Source of the DNA: Chamaecyparis obtusa | Taxonomy: Eukaryota > Streptophyta > Pinopsida > Cupressales > Cupressaceae | Assembly: GCA_027943335.1 (NCBI GenBank) | Contig: BSBK01006347.1 | Coordinates: forward strand, 1,291,001 to 1,355,000 | Length of the DNA stretch: 64,000 nucleotides | Direction: 5' to 3' | Shown: piece after piece, positions 1-11,223 of the stretch | Position numbering within the stretch: the first letter of the stretch is position 1 | How the letters are laid out: the number at the start of each line of letters is the position of its first letter | Program-made: the position numbers and the translations under genes | Notes under the pieces: generated by a model | Database searches by the model: none | The model's input: only the letters and a program-made list of their open reading frames with translations | What the model was told of the DNA's origin: nothing

Positions 1-414
1 CAAAGACTTTTACATCCTCCCAGACTCCTATTGAAGAAGAGAACACCCAACATACAAACAAGGGAAAAGGAAAAGTATCAGAAGATGTCTTTGAAGAGGA
101 AGTAACAATAACTCCTGAACCCCATTCTTCAAGTTCAAAGAAGATAAAGACTAAAGATGATACTCATATTTTTCTTGCAGCCACCTCTGCCAAAAAGAAA
201 AGATCCCTTCAAAAGAGTCTTGCAGCCTTGATGGAGACTCCACTAGGAAGAAGTGCCCATTTGCACACCAGTTAGCCAAAAATGTCAAACACACCTGTAA
301 GGACTGGTCATGAAAATATTATTGAATTTCCCATAGATGAACCATTATCAAAAGAACCAATATCAGAAGGACCGTTATCAGAGAAACCAAGGAAAGATAG
401 TCCACCACAAGAGT

Positions 415-705
415 TTTGGGTTTTATGGATTTGTATTGCTCAAATCCTACATAGTTTAGTTGTCTAAAATCGACCATATGCATTTCAAGTTATTGGTCAA
501 TGGGCACAAACTCCATCTATACCATAAACCAACCAAAAAGGTCAAGTTCCTACGGAAGTTTGAGATTTCTCCTATCACAACTGGACCTCCTGCAACTGAT
601 AATCCTCCTACAACTAATGAACCCCTTATAGTTGATGAACCTCTTGTAGCTAAAGTCTTTCCTACAGCTGAACAGGATTATCTTTCACTTCATTCATCTC
701 TTTAA
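415..705 (+). pseudogene. Tat-like pol C-terminus (integrase tail), copy 1
   Basis: The stretch after the unit junction reads as the end of a retrotransposon polyprotein. The segment FKLLVNGHKLHLYHKP resembles the 'VNGHRLKPY' motif after the integrase core in Tat/Ogre-type Ty3/gypsy elements. It continues into a Pro/Thr-rich tail with repeated TNEPLIVDEPL-like phrases and stops at 703-705. The frame shifts near 460, so it is broken. Position fits the Tat layout, with pol upstream of an extra ORF and then the LTR. The assignment rests on a short motif. Confidence 0.45.
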
Positions 706-1437
706 AACTATGCAATGAATTCATAATAAAGTTCTTGTTTCCCATAGAAACCATTCTAGCCCATATAAATAAAACAAACAAAAAAAATTTTAAAAATCAT
801 TCCATGTCACATATCCTTTTCTCTCTCCAATATCACTCATTCATCCACATCATCATTACTCTATGGCTCCACTATTCTTGGCATACGTCATCAAAATATT
901 TCTGAATTTAGGCATTCATTGGTTCTAAAATCCCAGGTATGCATACGCATTCATTATTTTAATAGCTTACTTATTTTTGCATGATTATAAATTAAGTTGT
1001 ACTTAATATAGCATTTAGTCAAGCATCACCATATTTTTCAAGCATGCATGTTAGGACACCTGCCACCTTTTTCATAGGGAGCAGTCTATTAAGTTGCACT
1101 ATCATTAATGACCCTTGCTCACTCCTCCCATTATTCTTTAAACATCTTTTACTTTGTCATTAGTCTGCATTCATCCTAGAAAATTGATGTGACAAACCCT
1201 ACGTGTGAACCTTGCTTTCTAGTATTATTTTTTTAAACCACCCTTGATTATAATTCAGTCCATCCACAGGACGGAGCTAAAAAATAGACTAGTGTTTGAA
1301 GGGAAAGTTTATTTTGCAAAGCATTTAGCATTCTCAGGGTTGAAATTTATCAGGGTTGGGATTTTTTATATCTACAGAATGGGAGGGCCTCCTATCAGAC
1401 ACGAGTCAGTGGCTCATTTATTTTGTACTAGAGGAGT
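706..1437. other. Non-coding spacer between pol tail and extra ORF
   Basis: This AT-rich stretch has no convincing coding potential. It has TATA-like sequence (CCATATAAATAAAA near 759) and pyrimidine runs near 820. The same sequence recurs at 2912-3642 as part of the tandem unit. It may act as the leader or internal promoter of the downstream ORF, but nothing here proves that. Confidence 0.4.
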
Positions 1438-2620
1438 GTGCATAAATATAATAATATAGGATGGCCCACTTATTTTGTACGATTGAATGGATATGACGAA
1501 GAAATAACATTAGAGTTCCTTAGAACTCTAAGTAATGGAGTATCCCAAGTCAATGGATTGAGAATTGATGTAATTGAAGCTATAATTATGGAAGTCTCAG
1601 GGCTTCCCGTTGTTGGTGAAGCATTCCCTCATGGGCATGATGCGAGGATGATTCTAGAAGATTTCACTCTACCTATAGACCCAATATTGGAGGCAAGAAA
1701 GTAAGGTGTGATGAGATTTTCTCTTCCAGGTGAATACCCATTGCTAGAAGTTCATATCATCAAGTATTTAACCTATGAAGGATGGTTTTCCTTCTTGCAT
1801 GCAGTCCATTTTGAGTTGCTAAGCCATTTGTGGCATGGATGTCTTATGAATGTTCAAAATGTTTTGTATTTATTGTTAACTTTGAGTTCTGAAGAAGTAA
1901 AGAAGGAACAACAGAATGCCACAACCCACCATCGGTTAATTAAAATTCTTGTAGATAGGTCTCTATGAGATGTATCTCCCATGAATTAGGATGAATTTGT
2001 TATTGCACATCACCTACAATTTAATGGTGAGGTACCCAATCAGATAATTCAAGAAGAATAGGGGAATGTCCCTGAGTTAAATGTTGCCCTAGAAATAGCC
2101 ACATCTTCAGTTTTGCATGCCTCTTCTCCAAACCCTTCTCCTTCATAAGAAGAACAAGAAATCAGTGCATCTGAAGATCAGAACCCTAGTATGGAGGAAG
2201 GTAACACAAAGACTTTTACATCCTCCCAGACTCCTATTGAAGAAGAGAACACCCAACATACAAACAAGGGAAAAGGAAAAGTATCAGAAGATGTCTTTGA
2301 AGAGGAAGTAACAATAACTCCTGAACCCCATTCTTCAAGTTCAAAGAAGATAAAGACTAAAGATGATACTCATATTTTTCTTGCAGCCACCTCTGCCAAA
2401 AAGAAAAGATCCCTTCAAAAGAGTCTTGCAGCCTTGATGGAGACTCCACTAGGAAGAAGTGCCCATTTGCACACCAGTTAGCCAAAAATGTCAAACACAC
2501 CTGTAAGGACTGGTCATGAAAATATTATTGAATTTCCCATAGATGAACCATTATCAAAAGAACCAATATCAGAAGGACCGTTATCAGAGAAACCAAGGAA
2601 AGATAGTCCACCACAAGAGT
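1438..2620 (+). pseudogene. Retroelement extra ORF (LNGYD type), N-terminal half, copy 1
   Basis: Frame 1 reads FVRLNGYDEEITLEF, then a segment ending SGLPVVGEAFPHGHDAR, then HIIKYLTYEGWFSFL, and a Lys/Glu-rich low-complexity region. The architecture resembles the additional ORF of Tat-lineage elements in plants, distantly like plant mobile domain proteins. I infer this from the pattern. Stops interrupt it (1702, 1966, 2479 and others), but the frame does not shift. It is cut at 2620 by the tandem junction. Copy 3643-6085 continues to the true end. No start codon can be assigned confidently. Confidence 0.6.
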
Positions 2621-2911
2621 TTTGGGTTTTATGGATTTGTATTGCTCAAATCCTACATAGTTTAGTTGTCTAAAATCGACCATATGCATTTCAAGTTATT
2701 GGTCAATGGGCACAAACTCCATCTATACCATAAACCAACCAAAAAGGTCAAGTTCCTACGGAAGTTTGAGATTTCTCCTATCACAACTGGACCTCCTGCA
2801 ACTGATAATCCTCCTACAACTAATGAACCCCTTATAGTTGATGAACCTCTTGTAGCTAAAGTCTTTCCTACAGCTGAACAGGATTATCTTTCACTTCATT
2901 CATCTCTTTAA
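2621..2911 (+). pseudogene. Tat-like pol C-terminus, copy 2
   Basis: This is a duplicate of 415-705 with the same frameshift and the same tail, and the encoded residues are identical over 2666-2911. It was generated by the tandem duplication, so the identity shows the age of the duplication and not constraint. Confidence 0.45.
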
Positions 2912-3642
2912 AACTATGCAATGAATTCATAATAAAGTTCTTGTTTCCCATAGAAACCATTCTAGCCCATATAAATAAAACAAACAAAAAAAATTTTAAA
3001 AATCATTCCATGTCACATATCCTTTTCTCTCTCCAATATCACTCATTCATCCACATCATCATTACTCTATGGCTCCACTATTCTTGGCATACGTCATCAA
3101 AATATTTCTGAATTTAGGCATTCATTGGTTCTAAAATCCCAGGTATGCATACGCATTCATTATTTTAATAGCTTACTTATTTTTGCATGATTATAAATTA
3201 AGTTGTACTTAATATAGCATTTAGTCAAGCATCACCATATTTTTCAAGCATGCATGTTAGGACACCTGCCACCTTTTTCATAGGGAGCAGTCTATTAAGT
3301 TGCACTATCATTAATGACCCTTGCTCACTCCTCCCATTATTCTTTAAACATCTTTTACTTTGTCATTAGTCTGCATTCATCCTAGAAAATTGATGTGACA
3401 AACCCTACGTGTGAACCTTGCTTTCTAGTATTATTTTTTTAAACCACCCTTGATTATAATTCAGTCCATCCACAGGACGGAGCTAAAAAATAGACTAGTG
3501 TTTGAAGGAAAGTTTATTTTGCAAAGCATTTAGCATTCTCAGGGTTGAAATTTATCAGGGTTGGGATTTTTTATATCTACAGAATGGGAGGGCCTCCTAT
3601 TAGCCACGAGTCAGTGGCTCACTTATTTTGTACTAGAGGAGT
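2912..3642. other. Non-coding spacer, copy 2
   Basis: Second copy of the spacer at 706-1437, nearly identical, with a one-base deletion near 3509 and substitutions near 3601-3604. No coding potential is seen. Confidence 0.5.
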
Positions 3643-6085
3643 GTGCATAAATATAATAATATAGGATGGCCCACTTATTTTGTACGATTGAATGGATATG
3701 ATGAAGAAATAACATTGGAGTTCCTTAGAACTCTAAGTAATGGAGTATCCCAAGTCAAGGGCTTGAGAATTGATGCAATTGAAGCTATAATTATGGAAGT
3801 CTTAGGGCTTCCCATTGTTGGTGAAGCATTCCCTCATGGGCATGATGTGAGGATGATTCTAGAAGATTTCACTCTACCTATAGACCCAATATTGGAGGCA
3901 AGAAAGTAAGGTGTGATGAGATTTTCTCTTCCAGGTGAATACCCATAGCTAGAAGTTCATATCATCAAGTATTTAACCTATGAAGGATGGTTTTCCTTCT
4001 TGCATGCAGTCCATTTTGAGTTACTAAGCCATTTGTGGCATAGACGTCTTATGAATGTTCAAAATGTTTTGTATTTATTGTTAACTTTGAGTTCTGAAGA
4101 AGTAAAGAAGGAACAACAGAATGCCACAACCCACCATCGGTTAATTAAAATTCTTGTAGATAGGTCTCTATGAGATGTATCTCCCATGAATTAGGATGAA
4201 TTTGTTATTGCACATCACCTACAATTTAATGGTGAGGTACCCAATCAGATAATTCAAGAAGAATAGGGGAATGTCCCTGAGTTAAATGTTGCCCCAGAAA
4301 TAGCCACATCTTTAGTTTCGCATGCCTCTTCTCCAAACCCTTCTCCTTCATAAGAAGAACAAGAAATCAGTGCATCTGAAGATCAAAACCCTAGTATGGA
4401 GGAAGGTAACACAAAGACTTTTACATCCTCCCAGACTCCTATTGAAGAAGAGAACACCAAACATACAAACAAGGGAAAAGGAAAAGTATCAGAAGATGTC
4501 TTTGAAGAGGAAGTAACAATAACTCCTGAACCCCATTCTTCAGGTTCAAAGAAGATAAAGACTAAAGATGATACTCATATTTTTCTTGCAGCCACCTCTG
4601 CCAAAAAGAAAAGATCCTCGCAAAAGAGTCTTGCAGCCTTGATGGAGACTCCACTGGGAAGAAGTGCCCATTTGCCCACCAGACAATCAAAAATGTCAAA
4701 CACACATGCAAGGACTAGTCATGAAAATATTCTTGAATTTCCCATAGATGAACCATTATCAAAAGAACCAATATCAGAAGGACCATTATTAGAGAAACCA
4801 AGGAAAGATAGTCCACCACAAGAGTTTCATGAAGAAATGAGGGAATTTCCTACGGCTGCTTATTCAAAGGAGAAAAAACAATTGGGAAGTGATAATGTGC
4901 CTCTTCATGAGGAGGAATTTCAAAGGGATGATACCCTAGGTGCTACTATTAAACACAACATTGGTCAAATGGTATTTTGTGAAGAGGGTCAAGGGAAGAA
5001 ACAAGTAGGGAAAGGCCCATCTAAAGAGAAAGAAAAGGTAACCCTTCAAACTATCTCCATTGATTACTATAATCAAATGCAATGTGAAAAGGAAATGTGG
5101 GAGATAGAGAAAAATGAACTAAAATGAGAAATTGCTAAATAAAAATAAGAGGTACAAAATGTGCAAAACAAATTAGATACAGTTAGGGAATTAATTCCTT
5201 AGATCATGGAATGTCAGCCACCCACAAGGGTGTGCACATTATGCCTAGTAGAACAATTCCTTATGTTTAAACTGATGAGAATCATCTAGGACCTTGACCC
5301 TAGAATAGCTTCCCCACAGGACTTTGTGGCCACTTATGAAGGTTCCCCTGATTCCATTAGGAATATACTCTATGAATTGTATTTACATAACTATTTTGTT
5401 CCTTCAATACCTAATTGGAATCCCTTGCTTTTCATTGGAGATATACATCTACCAGCATTAATGTCATGGGCACAAAATGAAATAACTTATGGTGAACAAT
5501 TAAGAAAATAAAGAGAAAAAGAACTGTCAATTACCTTACCCCTACAGCCTAAGAATGGAAAACCCAGATGCATGTACTATGACTAGTTACATATTGCCTA
5601 TGGGTTTCATGAAAAATAACATAGAGATAGAATTTTTCAAAATGGGAAATAGGTTTATACAGAATTTGAGAGACGTCCCTTGCGAGATGGACAAAGGGCA
5701 TCAGAGGGCCTTATACAAAGATGGAATAGATTGACATGGGTTTTAAAGAAGGTTGAACCACGTAGCCTTATTAATTTTGGAGCTGCCATGCAATGGGTTC
5801 ACTGGTATATACAATTAGGATGACAAGCAAGACCAGATTTGTGGCTTCCCCTCACCTTCCAACCTCTAATCCTCTTGTAGCCACTGTATAGTTCCATAGA
5901 TAATGAGGTAGATGAGAAATTAGAGGCAAGCATGAAAAGTTAGATGGAGCGCACTAATGTATTCTATTGGTATCTGACCAGCTCCAATAGAGCAGAAACT
6001 ACTGAGGGAGATCTTCGAATACTTTCCAAGATCAGGAATGTGTATGTGCTTGAGGACTGACACTAGGTCTCATAGGGGGAAAAAT
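3643..6085 (+). pseudogene. Retroelement extra ORF (LNGYD type), full length, nonsense-riddled
   Basis: This is the full version of the ORF seen at 1438. One frame (frame 1) stays readable for about 800 codons. The order is: LNGYDEE motif; HIIKYLTYEG region; a Lys/Glu-rich, nuclear-signal-like stretch (4396-4700); a heptad-like segment around 5100-5190; and a second globular part (EFERRPLRDG, RWNRLTWVLKKVEPRSLINFG). The open part at 4396-5127 is 243 codons. About twenty stops interrupt it, nearly all readable as Gln or Arg codons changed by C to T (KQG to K-stop-G at 3907, for example). It ends just before the polypurine tract, where the extra ORF of Tat elements lies. The biochemical role of this ORF family is not established. 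Confidence 0.65.
6074..6085 (+). other. Polypurine tract of the Tat-like element
   Basis: AGGGGGAAAAAT lies directly before TGATGAGGTG, the inferred start of the 3' LTR. Polypurine tracts prime plus-strand DNA synthesis in LTR retrotransposons. Its place right after the extra ORF supports the element's plus orientation. Confidence 0.55.
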
Positions 6086-8300
6086 TGATGAGGTGTATTT
6101 ATGTCATCTTTAGAAACCCTAGGATAGTTTTTGAAGTTCATCTTCTTTGTTGAAATTGCACTTTATTATCGATCTATATACTCTTTTTACGTTATTATGT
6201 GGCATGTTGTCACTAAGACATCCAGTCTAGTTTAAGCTTTAAAACATGGAAACTCGGATATTAATTCTATATTGCTTATGCTAGATCTATGGTTATGTTC
6301 TTATGGGTAGTTAGATGTTTAAATATAAATGCATGTGTGAGTGTTTTGGTGAAACAGTACCTTGGATGTCTTCATTCTAACATTTAAGTGCAGATCATAT
6401 TTAGCGAATGAAGGATTGACTAGGTGAATGCACCCGTGCACTGGATACCTCGATCTGGTCCTACAGCAAATTCAATCAGTGGAGACGTTAATGCAACTCT
6501 GGTGATGGTTTTAGGTTGATCAAGATGGCCATAGCTGAACGTAGACCAATTCAAAGATTTATGAATTTCCCTAAAGAAAATATAGGAAGAAGTGGGAAGC
6601 TAGATCTGTTCTTCCTCTGTCGAGACAGTTCTTTCCTTCTTTCTAAATATATTTTGCTTCATGATTTCTAGTTTCATATTTTATAGCTTCTAGTTTTTTA
6701 ATAATGACTCTGTATATCCTGTAGCATGAGAAGTTAGTTGTTAAATGTTTTTCTTTAAATAAATCCCCACTCTTGTGTGAGAAGGAGGGCATTATTAGTT
6801 ATTTGAGTTATAGTTTCATTCTATTATTTTTTCATCTTTCAAGAATCTTTGTACTATGCTTTTCAATCAATGATGAATGAAGTGTTCAGATTTAGTTATA
6901 TGTAATTGAGCTATGGATACTCATCCAAGGGGGCCCACTTGGTGAGGAATCTACCTCAGTTAGAATTATTTCATGTAGTTTCATTTCCTGCATCTTATTC
7001 AATTCTGGTGTTGAACTGTTCCTGCAGCCAAAGTGGTGGGATACATGAAACATGGTAGTTTAGTTTGCAAGTCTTTATGTTTCTTCATCATCTTTACTTC
7101 TACATTTTCCATCACAACATTTACTTCCTATAGTTGTAGATTAAGCTTTCTTTTCAAATATTTGTTTCATGCAGCCATAGAATAGCTTCCTTTCAGCATT
7201 TGTTTCTTGCAGCAACTATAGGAAAGTGTGGTCTAACTCAGTCTTTGGTGCATATATCTTATTAGCCTATTTCAAGTAACACATCCCTAGGTTGATAAAT
7301 TAAATGAGTTTTTATGAGTATAATAGCTACTCGAAAGGAGGTACAATCCATGAGTTCTGGTGAAATCCTAGTTTTTGACTCCTTTATAAGAGTAGATGAC
7401 CAAGACTGCAAGACTCTAAGATTCCGAGATGCTAAGATTCCAAGACTCCAAGAACCTACGATAAAATCTCAAAAATGCTAAAGATCTCAAAAATCCTAAA
7501 GGATCAGAGATCTCAATAATGAGGAGAGAGTCTCCTTTAAAATGATTTAGAAAAGAGCGGACGATCAAGATTAAGAGGCAAAAATAAATGACCAAGGGTG
7601 GAGATTAACTCTTGCTTGATCCATGTGCTCAAGATTCTCAAGAGTCCGTTCAAAATCCATGTCAACATAGATCTTAATTTTGTATCTAGTTAAGGTTATA
7701 CATGAAAGATTAGTGGAAATTGTAAAGAACTCTAGGTCAATAAATTTTAGATATTACTCAATATTGCCCACCTAATTCTTTATTTCAATTCAACTAATAT
7801 AGATCAAATGATAAGATAAATCAATGGACATGATTAGGATGAGAAATAATGAGTGGTTGAGATAAAGAGGGAAAAGCCTTTTTCAAAAGTCAAAAGATTC
7901 CATCTCATTGGAAAGTGCACTTTTCTTTTTATTTTTAATTTATTATTTATTATTTTTAGCAAAGTGGTTTCCATTATTTAATTAAAAGGGTTTTTTATTT
8001 AATTAAAAGGGAGCATGTTCTTTTAATTAAATGTGGCTTGGGATAAAGTAATTTTATTATTTAATTAAAAGATTTTTTTAATTTTTTAAAAGGGAGCATG
8101 TTCTCTTAATTTAATAAAGCTTAGGATAAAGTGGTCAAACTTTAGGATATAATCAAATAAATGATAAATTGATGATTTGATCAAGAAATAAGAGATTGAG
8201 TCAATATGCAAAATTGATTAAGAACAAGATTTAGTCTAGATTTAAATTTTAATGTTAGAGTGGAGCTCAAGGTTTACTAGACCATTTTTGGGTGATTACA
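6086..8300 (+). mobile_element. 3' LTR of the Tat-like element (about 2.2 kb)
   Basis: The segment starts TGATGAGGTG after the PPT and ends GGGTGATTACA, immediately before copia coding sequence, giving TG...CA ends and 2215 bp. No gene is seen inside. A TATA-like CTTTATAAGAG lies at about 7381, and repeated phrases of the type 'AAGATTCCAAGACTCC' occur at 7405-7460. An AT-rich region with two copies of an 'AAGGGAGCATGTTCT' phrase lies at 7980-8105. The partner 5' LTR is outside the window, so the end points rest on PPT position and the abrupt change at 8301. Confidence 0.5.
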
Positions 8301-8526
8301 ATAAGCAGCATGCTATTTGTTTAGAAAAGATTCTACTTTCCATTCCAGGACAAAATATATTGATGTACATCATCATTTTGTTTGTGATATGGTGGAAGAT
8401 GGAAAGGTGAAATTGGAGAAGGTTTCTACTTTGGAGAATATTGCAGATGCATTGATGAAGCCAGTGAGAACTAAGAATTTTAGATGGTGTGTTGGTTCTA
8501 TAGACTTTGGGACCTTGAGCAGGTGA
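8301..8526 (+). pseudogene. Ty1/copia pol end: RNase H C-terminus
   Basis: The translation FHSRTKYIDVHHHFVCD, then KLEKVSTLENIADALMKPV and FRWCVGS, matches the C-terminal part of copia RNase H (typically 'NPVFHxRTKHIDxxxHFxRExV...NxADxxTKP'). It stops at 8524-8526, 41 bases before the LTR start. Only the last 70 or so codons remain. Upstream pol is missing, cut by the Tat-like LTR, with a one-base frame slip near 8315. Confidence 0.85.
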
Positions 8527-8556
8527 CAAAGTTTTGACTCTTGATAGGTCTTCCAC

Positions 8557-9094
8557 AAGTGGGAGAATGTTGGGATTAAGGTGTCTCAACCTTTGAGTCC
8601 AAACATGTTAATTTTATTTAGTTTATTTTTACACCCACTTTGGAAGTCCTAATTTTTAGGAGCTAGTCATAAGTTGCTATGTTGAATCTATGTAATAATT
8701 ATGATAGTTACTAGTTTGGTGGAAGAGTCATGGAGAGTTGATTTTTTAAAAATTGATATTTATGGTGGATTTCACTATTGACAAGTGGTGTGAGGTAGGT
8801 GTTGCATATGGAATGTTGACCATTTTGGTTGAGTTATGGTGGAAGTTTCTATGTGCAACGTGTCATTGGTTTAGCATGTTAACACCACATACCTCTTTGG
8901 CATTAGACATAGTTTTGGAAACCATGGGCTCTTCCCTCTTTTGTTGAAATCTATAAATAATTAGCCACTTAGTGCATTTTATGAGGTAAGGTTGAATATA
9001 TTCTAAGGAGTGTTTATGTGTCAGATATTCTTTGTAATTCTCTTTTGCTTGATTTACTCTTGATGGGAACTATCTCAAGTCATTTTTATGAAGA
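8557..9094 (+). mobile_element. Copia PPT and 3' LTR start (partial)
   Basis: The purine tract AAGTGGGAGAA (8557-8567) is followed by TGTTGGGATTAAGG, a usual plant copia LTR start. A TATA-like CTATAAATA lies at 8950. The LTR is interrupted at about 9095 by the minus-strand gypsy element and I could not find its remainder with confidence. Confidence 0.65.
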
Positions 9095-10731
9095 TGTAAT
9101 CACTATGTGCAAGGACTGATGATGATAATAAGTGATTAACCTTTAAGAGGCTTGGACACTACCCAATAACCCCTAAGGCCTAAAAGAACCAAAATTGAAC
9201 ACAAGTGGTTATACCTTCACCAAATGGAAAATATGAATGGATTTTACCTATATGAGGTTGTTTCAACAAGATTTACCAAGCTATAAGGTTTAGAACCAAA
9301 CTCAATACCCAAAACTCCCAAATTGCCAAGTAGGCCTAATAGCCCTTCCTTGTAGGACATCAGTGACACAAAACTCAACTTTAGTCCAGATTCTTCCAAA
9401 ACACTAGACAAAAAAATCACCTTTTAGGATACACTTTTGGATGACCTTTAACATATGTAAAACTTAGACTATGATATTTTGGACAAAACATAAGATCCTT
9501 CAGATTGTGCCCTATAAATATATACCAAACTAGGTCAATTTACAAAGGAACTATAATATTTTTTTACTTCCCGACTTCAAGACTTTTGACAGTCTCCACA
9601 TATGGTATAAAAACTCAAAATATGCCACCAATTTGGGCCTTGGATGCCTCCAAGTGCAAAAACCCCAAATTTCTCCCAAATACCCTTCAAAACTAGGGCC
9701 TTTCAATATAACACCTTTCTAGGATCAATTGATGGTGGATCCACCATAAATTAGATGTCACTAGACTCCTCAAAGCATAAAAAGTATGCATCCTTCAAGC
9801 AGATCTCTCGCTGCTACTCCCAACCAACCATTCTCATTAACCCTTCAACAAGCCTTCTCGGTAATCACCAACCAAATACTCTTCATCTGCACATTAATAA
9901 GTTATATTCATAATGTACATATCAAGGATAAATCACTCCATGATAATCAGCTTTGTATCATTCATGGAGTGATGATCTATGCATTATATTAGATCAAAAT
10001 TATAAAGAAGTCATTATGTTTCTTGGGACAGACAGCCTTGTTCTTGCAATTAGTCACTTAAATGAACTTCAAATCATATAAAATTGATTAAAAATGATTT
10101 TTATAAGTCCCTTATTGAAGTTAAAACATTCAAGGAACAAAATCAATCACAAAACAATGCTAGATCATATCAAAACTTATAACAGAACTCATATTTTTAT
10201 TGATTTTATGGCCCAGTCTGTACACCAGCAGTTACTGTATGTGTTATGTCCATAAAAAATAATCAAGACATGTTTGAATAACTTCCTAATCACCCCCTCT
10301 ACCTTCCCCAACCATTTAGACTCCCTAAATGACTCTTAAACTTCCAAAAATAAACTTCCCTCATAAAACTAGTGACCATTGGGATTCAAATATTTAAATC
10401 AACCAACTCACATTTTATTTAATAAAAGATTAAAATACCTTCTCAAACTTGTCAAGAATTATACTTAGACTAACTTAAACATATTTAAACACCTTCTAGA
10501 CTCCTAATGATCTAAATACATCATATTATTAAATTTATTCAATTTTCACCATCTAGGATCCTAAGGCCCTTGACAAGTCCTTTAGGATCTTTTACAAATT
10601 TATTATTTTAATTTCTTCCAAAGCCTTCAAATGCAATTATTTTCTTTAAAAAGTTCCAATTTACATTCTCAATCTTCATCGTGTCTTCATTTGATCTATT
10701 GTCTTCTTGGTTCCTTTATGCTCCTGCATCA
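9095..10731 (-). repeat. 3' LTR of the gypsy element
   Basis: Read on the minus strand it starts TGATGCAGGAGCAT and ends GATTACA. It matches 12861-14498 through most of its length with many substitutions and small indels, so the element is not young. It is AT-rich with no gene. Confidence 0.75.
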
Positions 10732-10733
10732 TA

Positions 10734-10745
10734 CTCCCCTCCTCC
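10734..10745 (-). other. Polypurine tract of the gypsy element
   Basis: On the minus strand GGAGGAGGGGAG lies two bases before the LTR start. Just upstream the minus strand reads TCTTGGGACAAGAGTTTC, like the 'LGTRVS' phrase near the end of some plant gypsy polyproteins, so the extreme 3' end of pol survives. Confidence 0.65.
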
Positions 10746-11223
10746 AAAGAAACTCTTGTCCCAAGAGTTGGTCCAAGTCTTCCTCTTCTTCCATGCTTCA
10801 TTTCTCTTATTGAACTTTATAAATTCTCCAAGGGTAGATTTTCTCCTACCTCTCCAACCTATTTTCACATGCCAAGAAAAGTTATAAATAAAATCTTTGT
10901 TTATGTGTCCCTGCCTTGGGTAGTTTTGTGGTCATGCCTCCATCATTGTTGCTTGTGTTTATGTTGCATTTCTGATTCCTTCTCTTCATTGGTTTCCTTT
11001 TCAACTTTTCCATACCCCCATGTTGTCTTTGATCCAAAATAGGGCAACTAATTGATCATATTTGCACACTCTTCATCTCCCAAAGTCCCTTATGCTTAGG
11101 ACTGTCCGTATTTTCACAATTCTCCATCGTCCAACCAATATCATCTCTTGTGTCAAATATCTGATTGTCAAAGCATATGACAATGTTTCCTTTCCCACTC
11201 TCCAAAGGTAAAGGCTTCATCTT

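Larger units (their letters stand above)
1..4826. repeat. Tandem array of a 2206-bp unit
   Basis: Two full units (415-2620 and 2621-4826) follow the last 414 bases of a further unit at the window edge, all head to tail. Bases 1-414 match 2207-2620 as far as I compared. The two full units differ by scattered substitutions and one-base indels. Each unit holds the end of a pol-like frame, a non-coding spacer, and the first half of the LNGYD-type ORF. The junction is at 'CACAAGAGTTT': the units then jump to TGGGTTTTATGG, whereas after the last unit the ORF runs on into CATGAAGAAATG. This is a duplication inside a retroelement. Assembly error is a possible alternative explanation. Confidence 0.9.

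Noticed and set aside
10631..11042. Plus-strand frames of 60-111 codons within the gypsy element
   Set aside because: Antisense shadows of the element's pyrimidine-rich 3' end.
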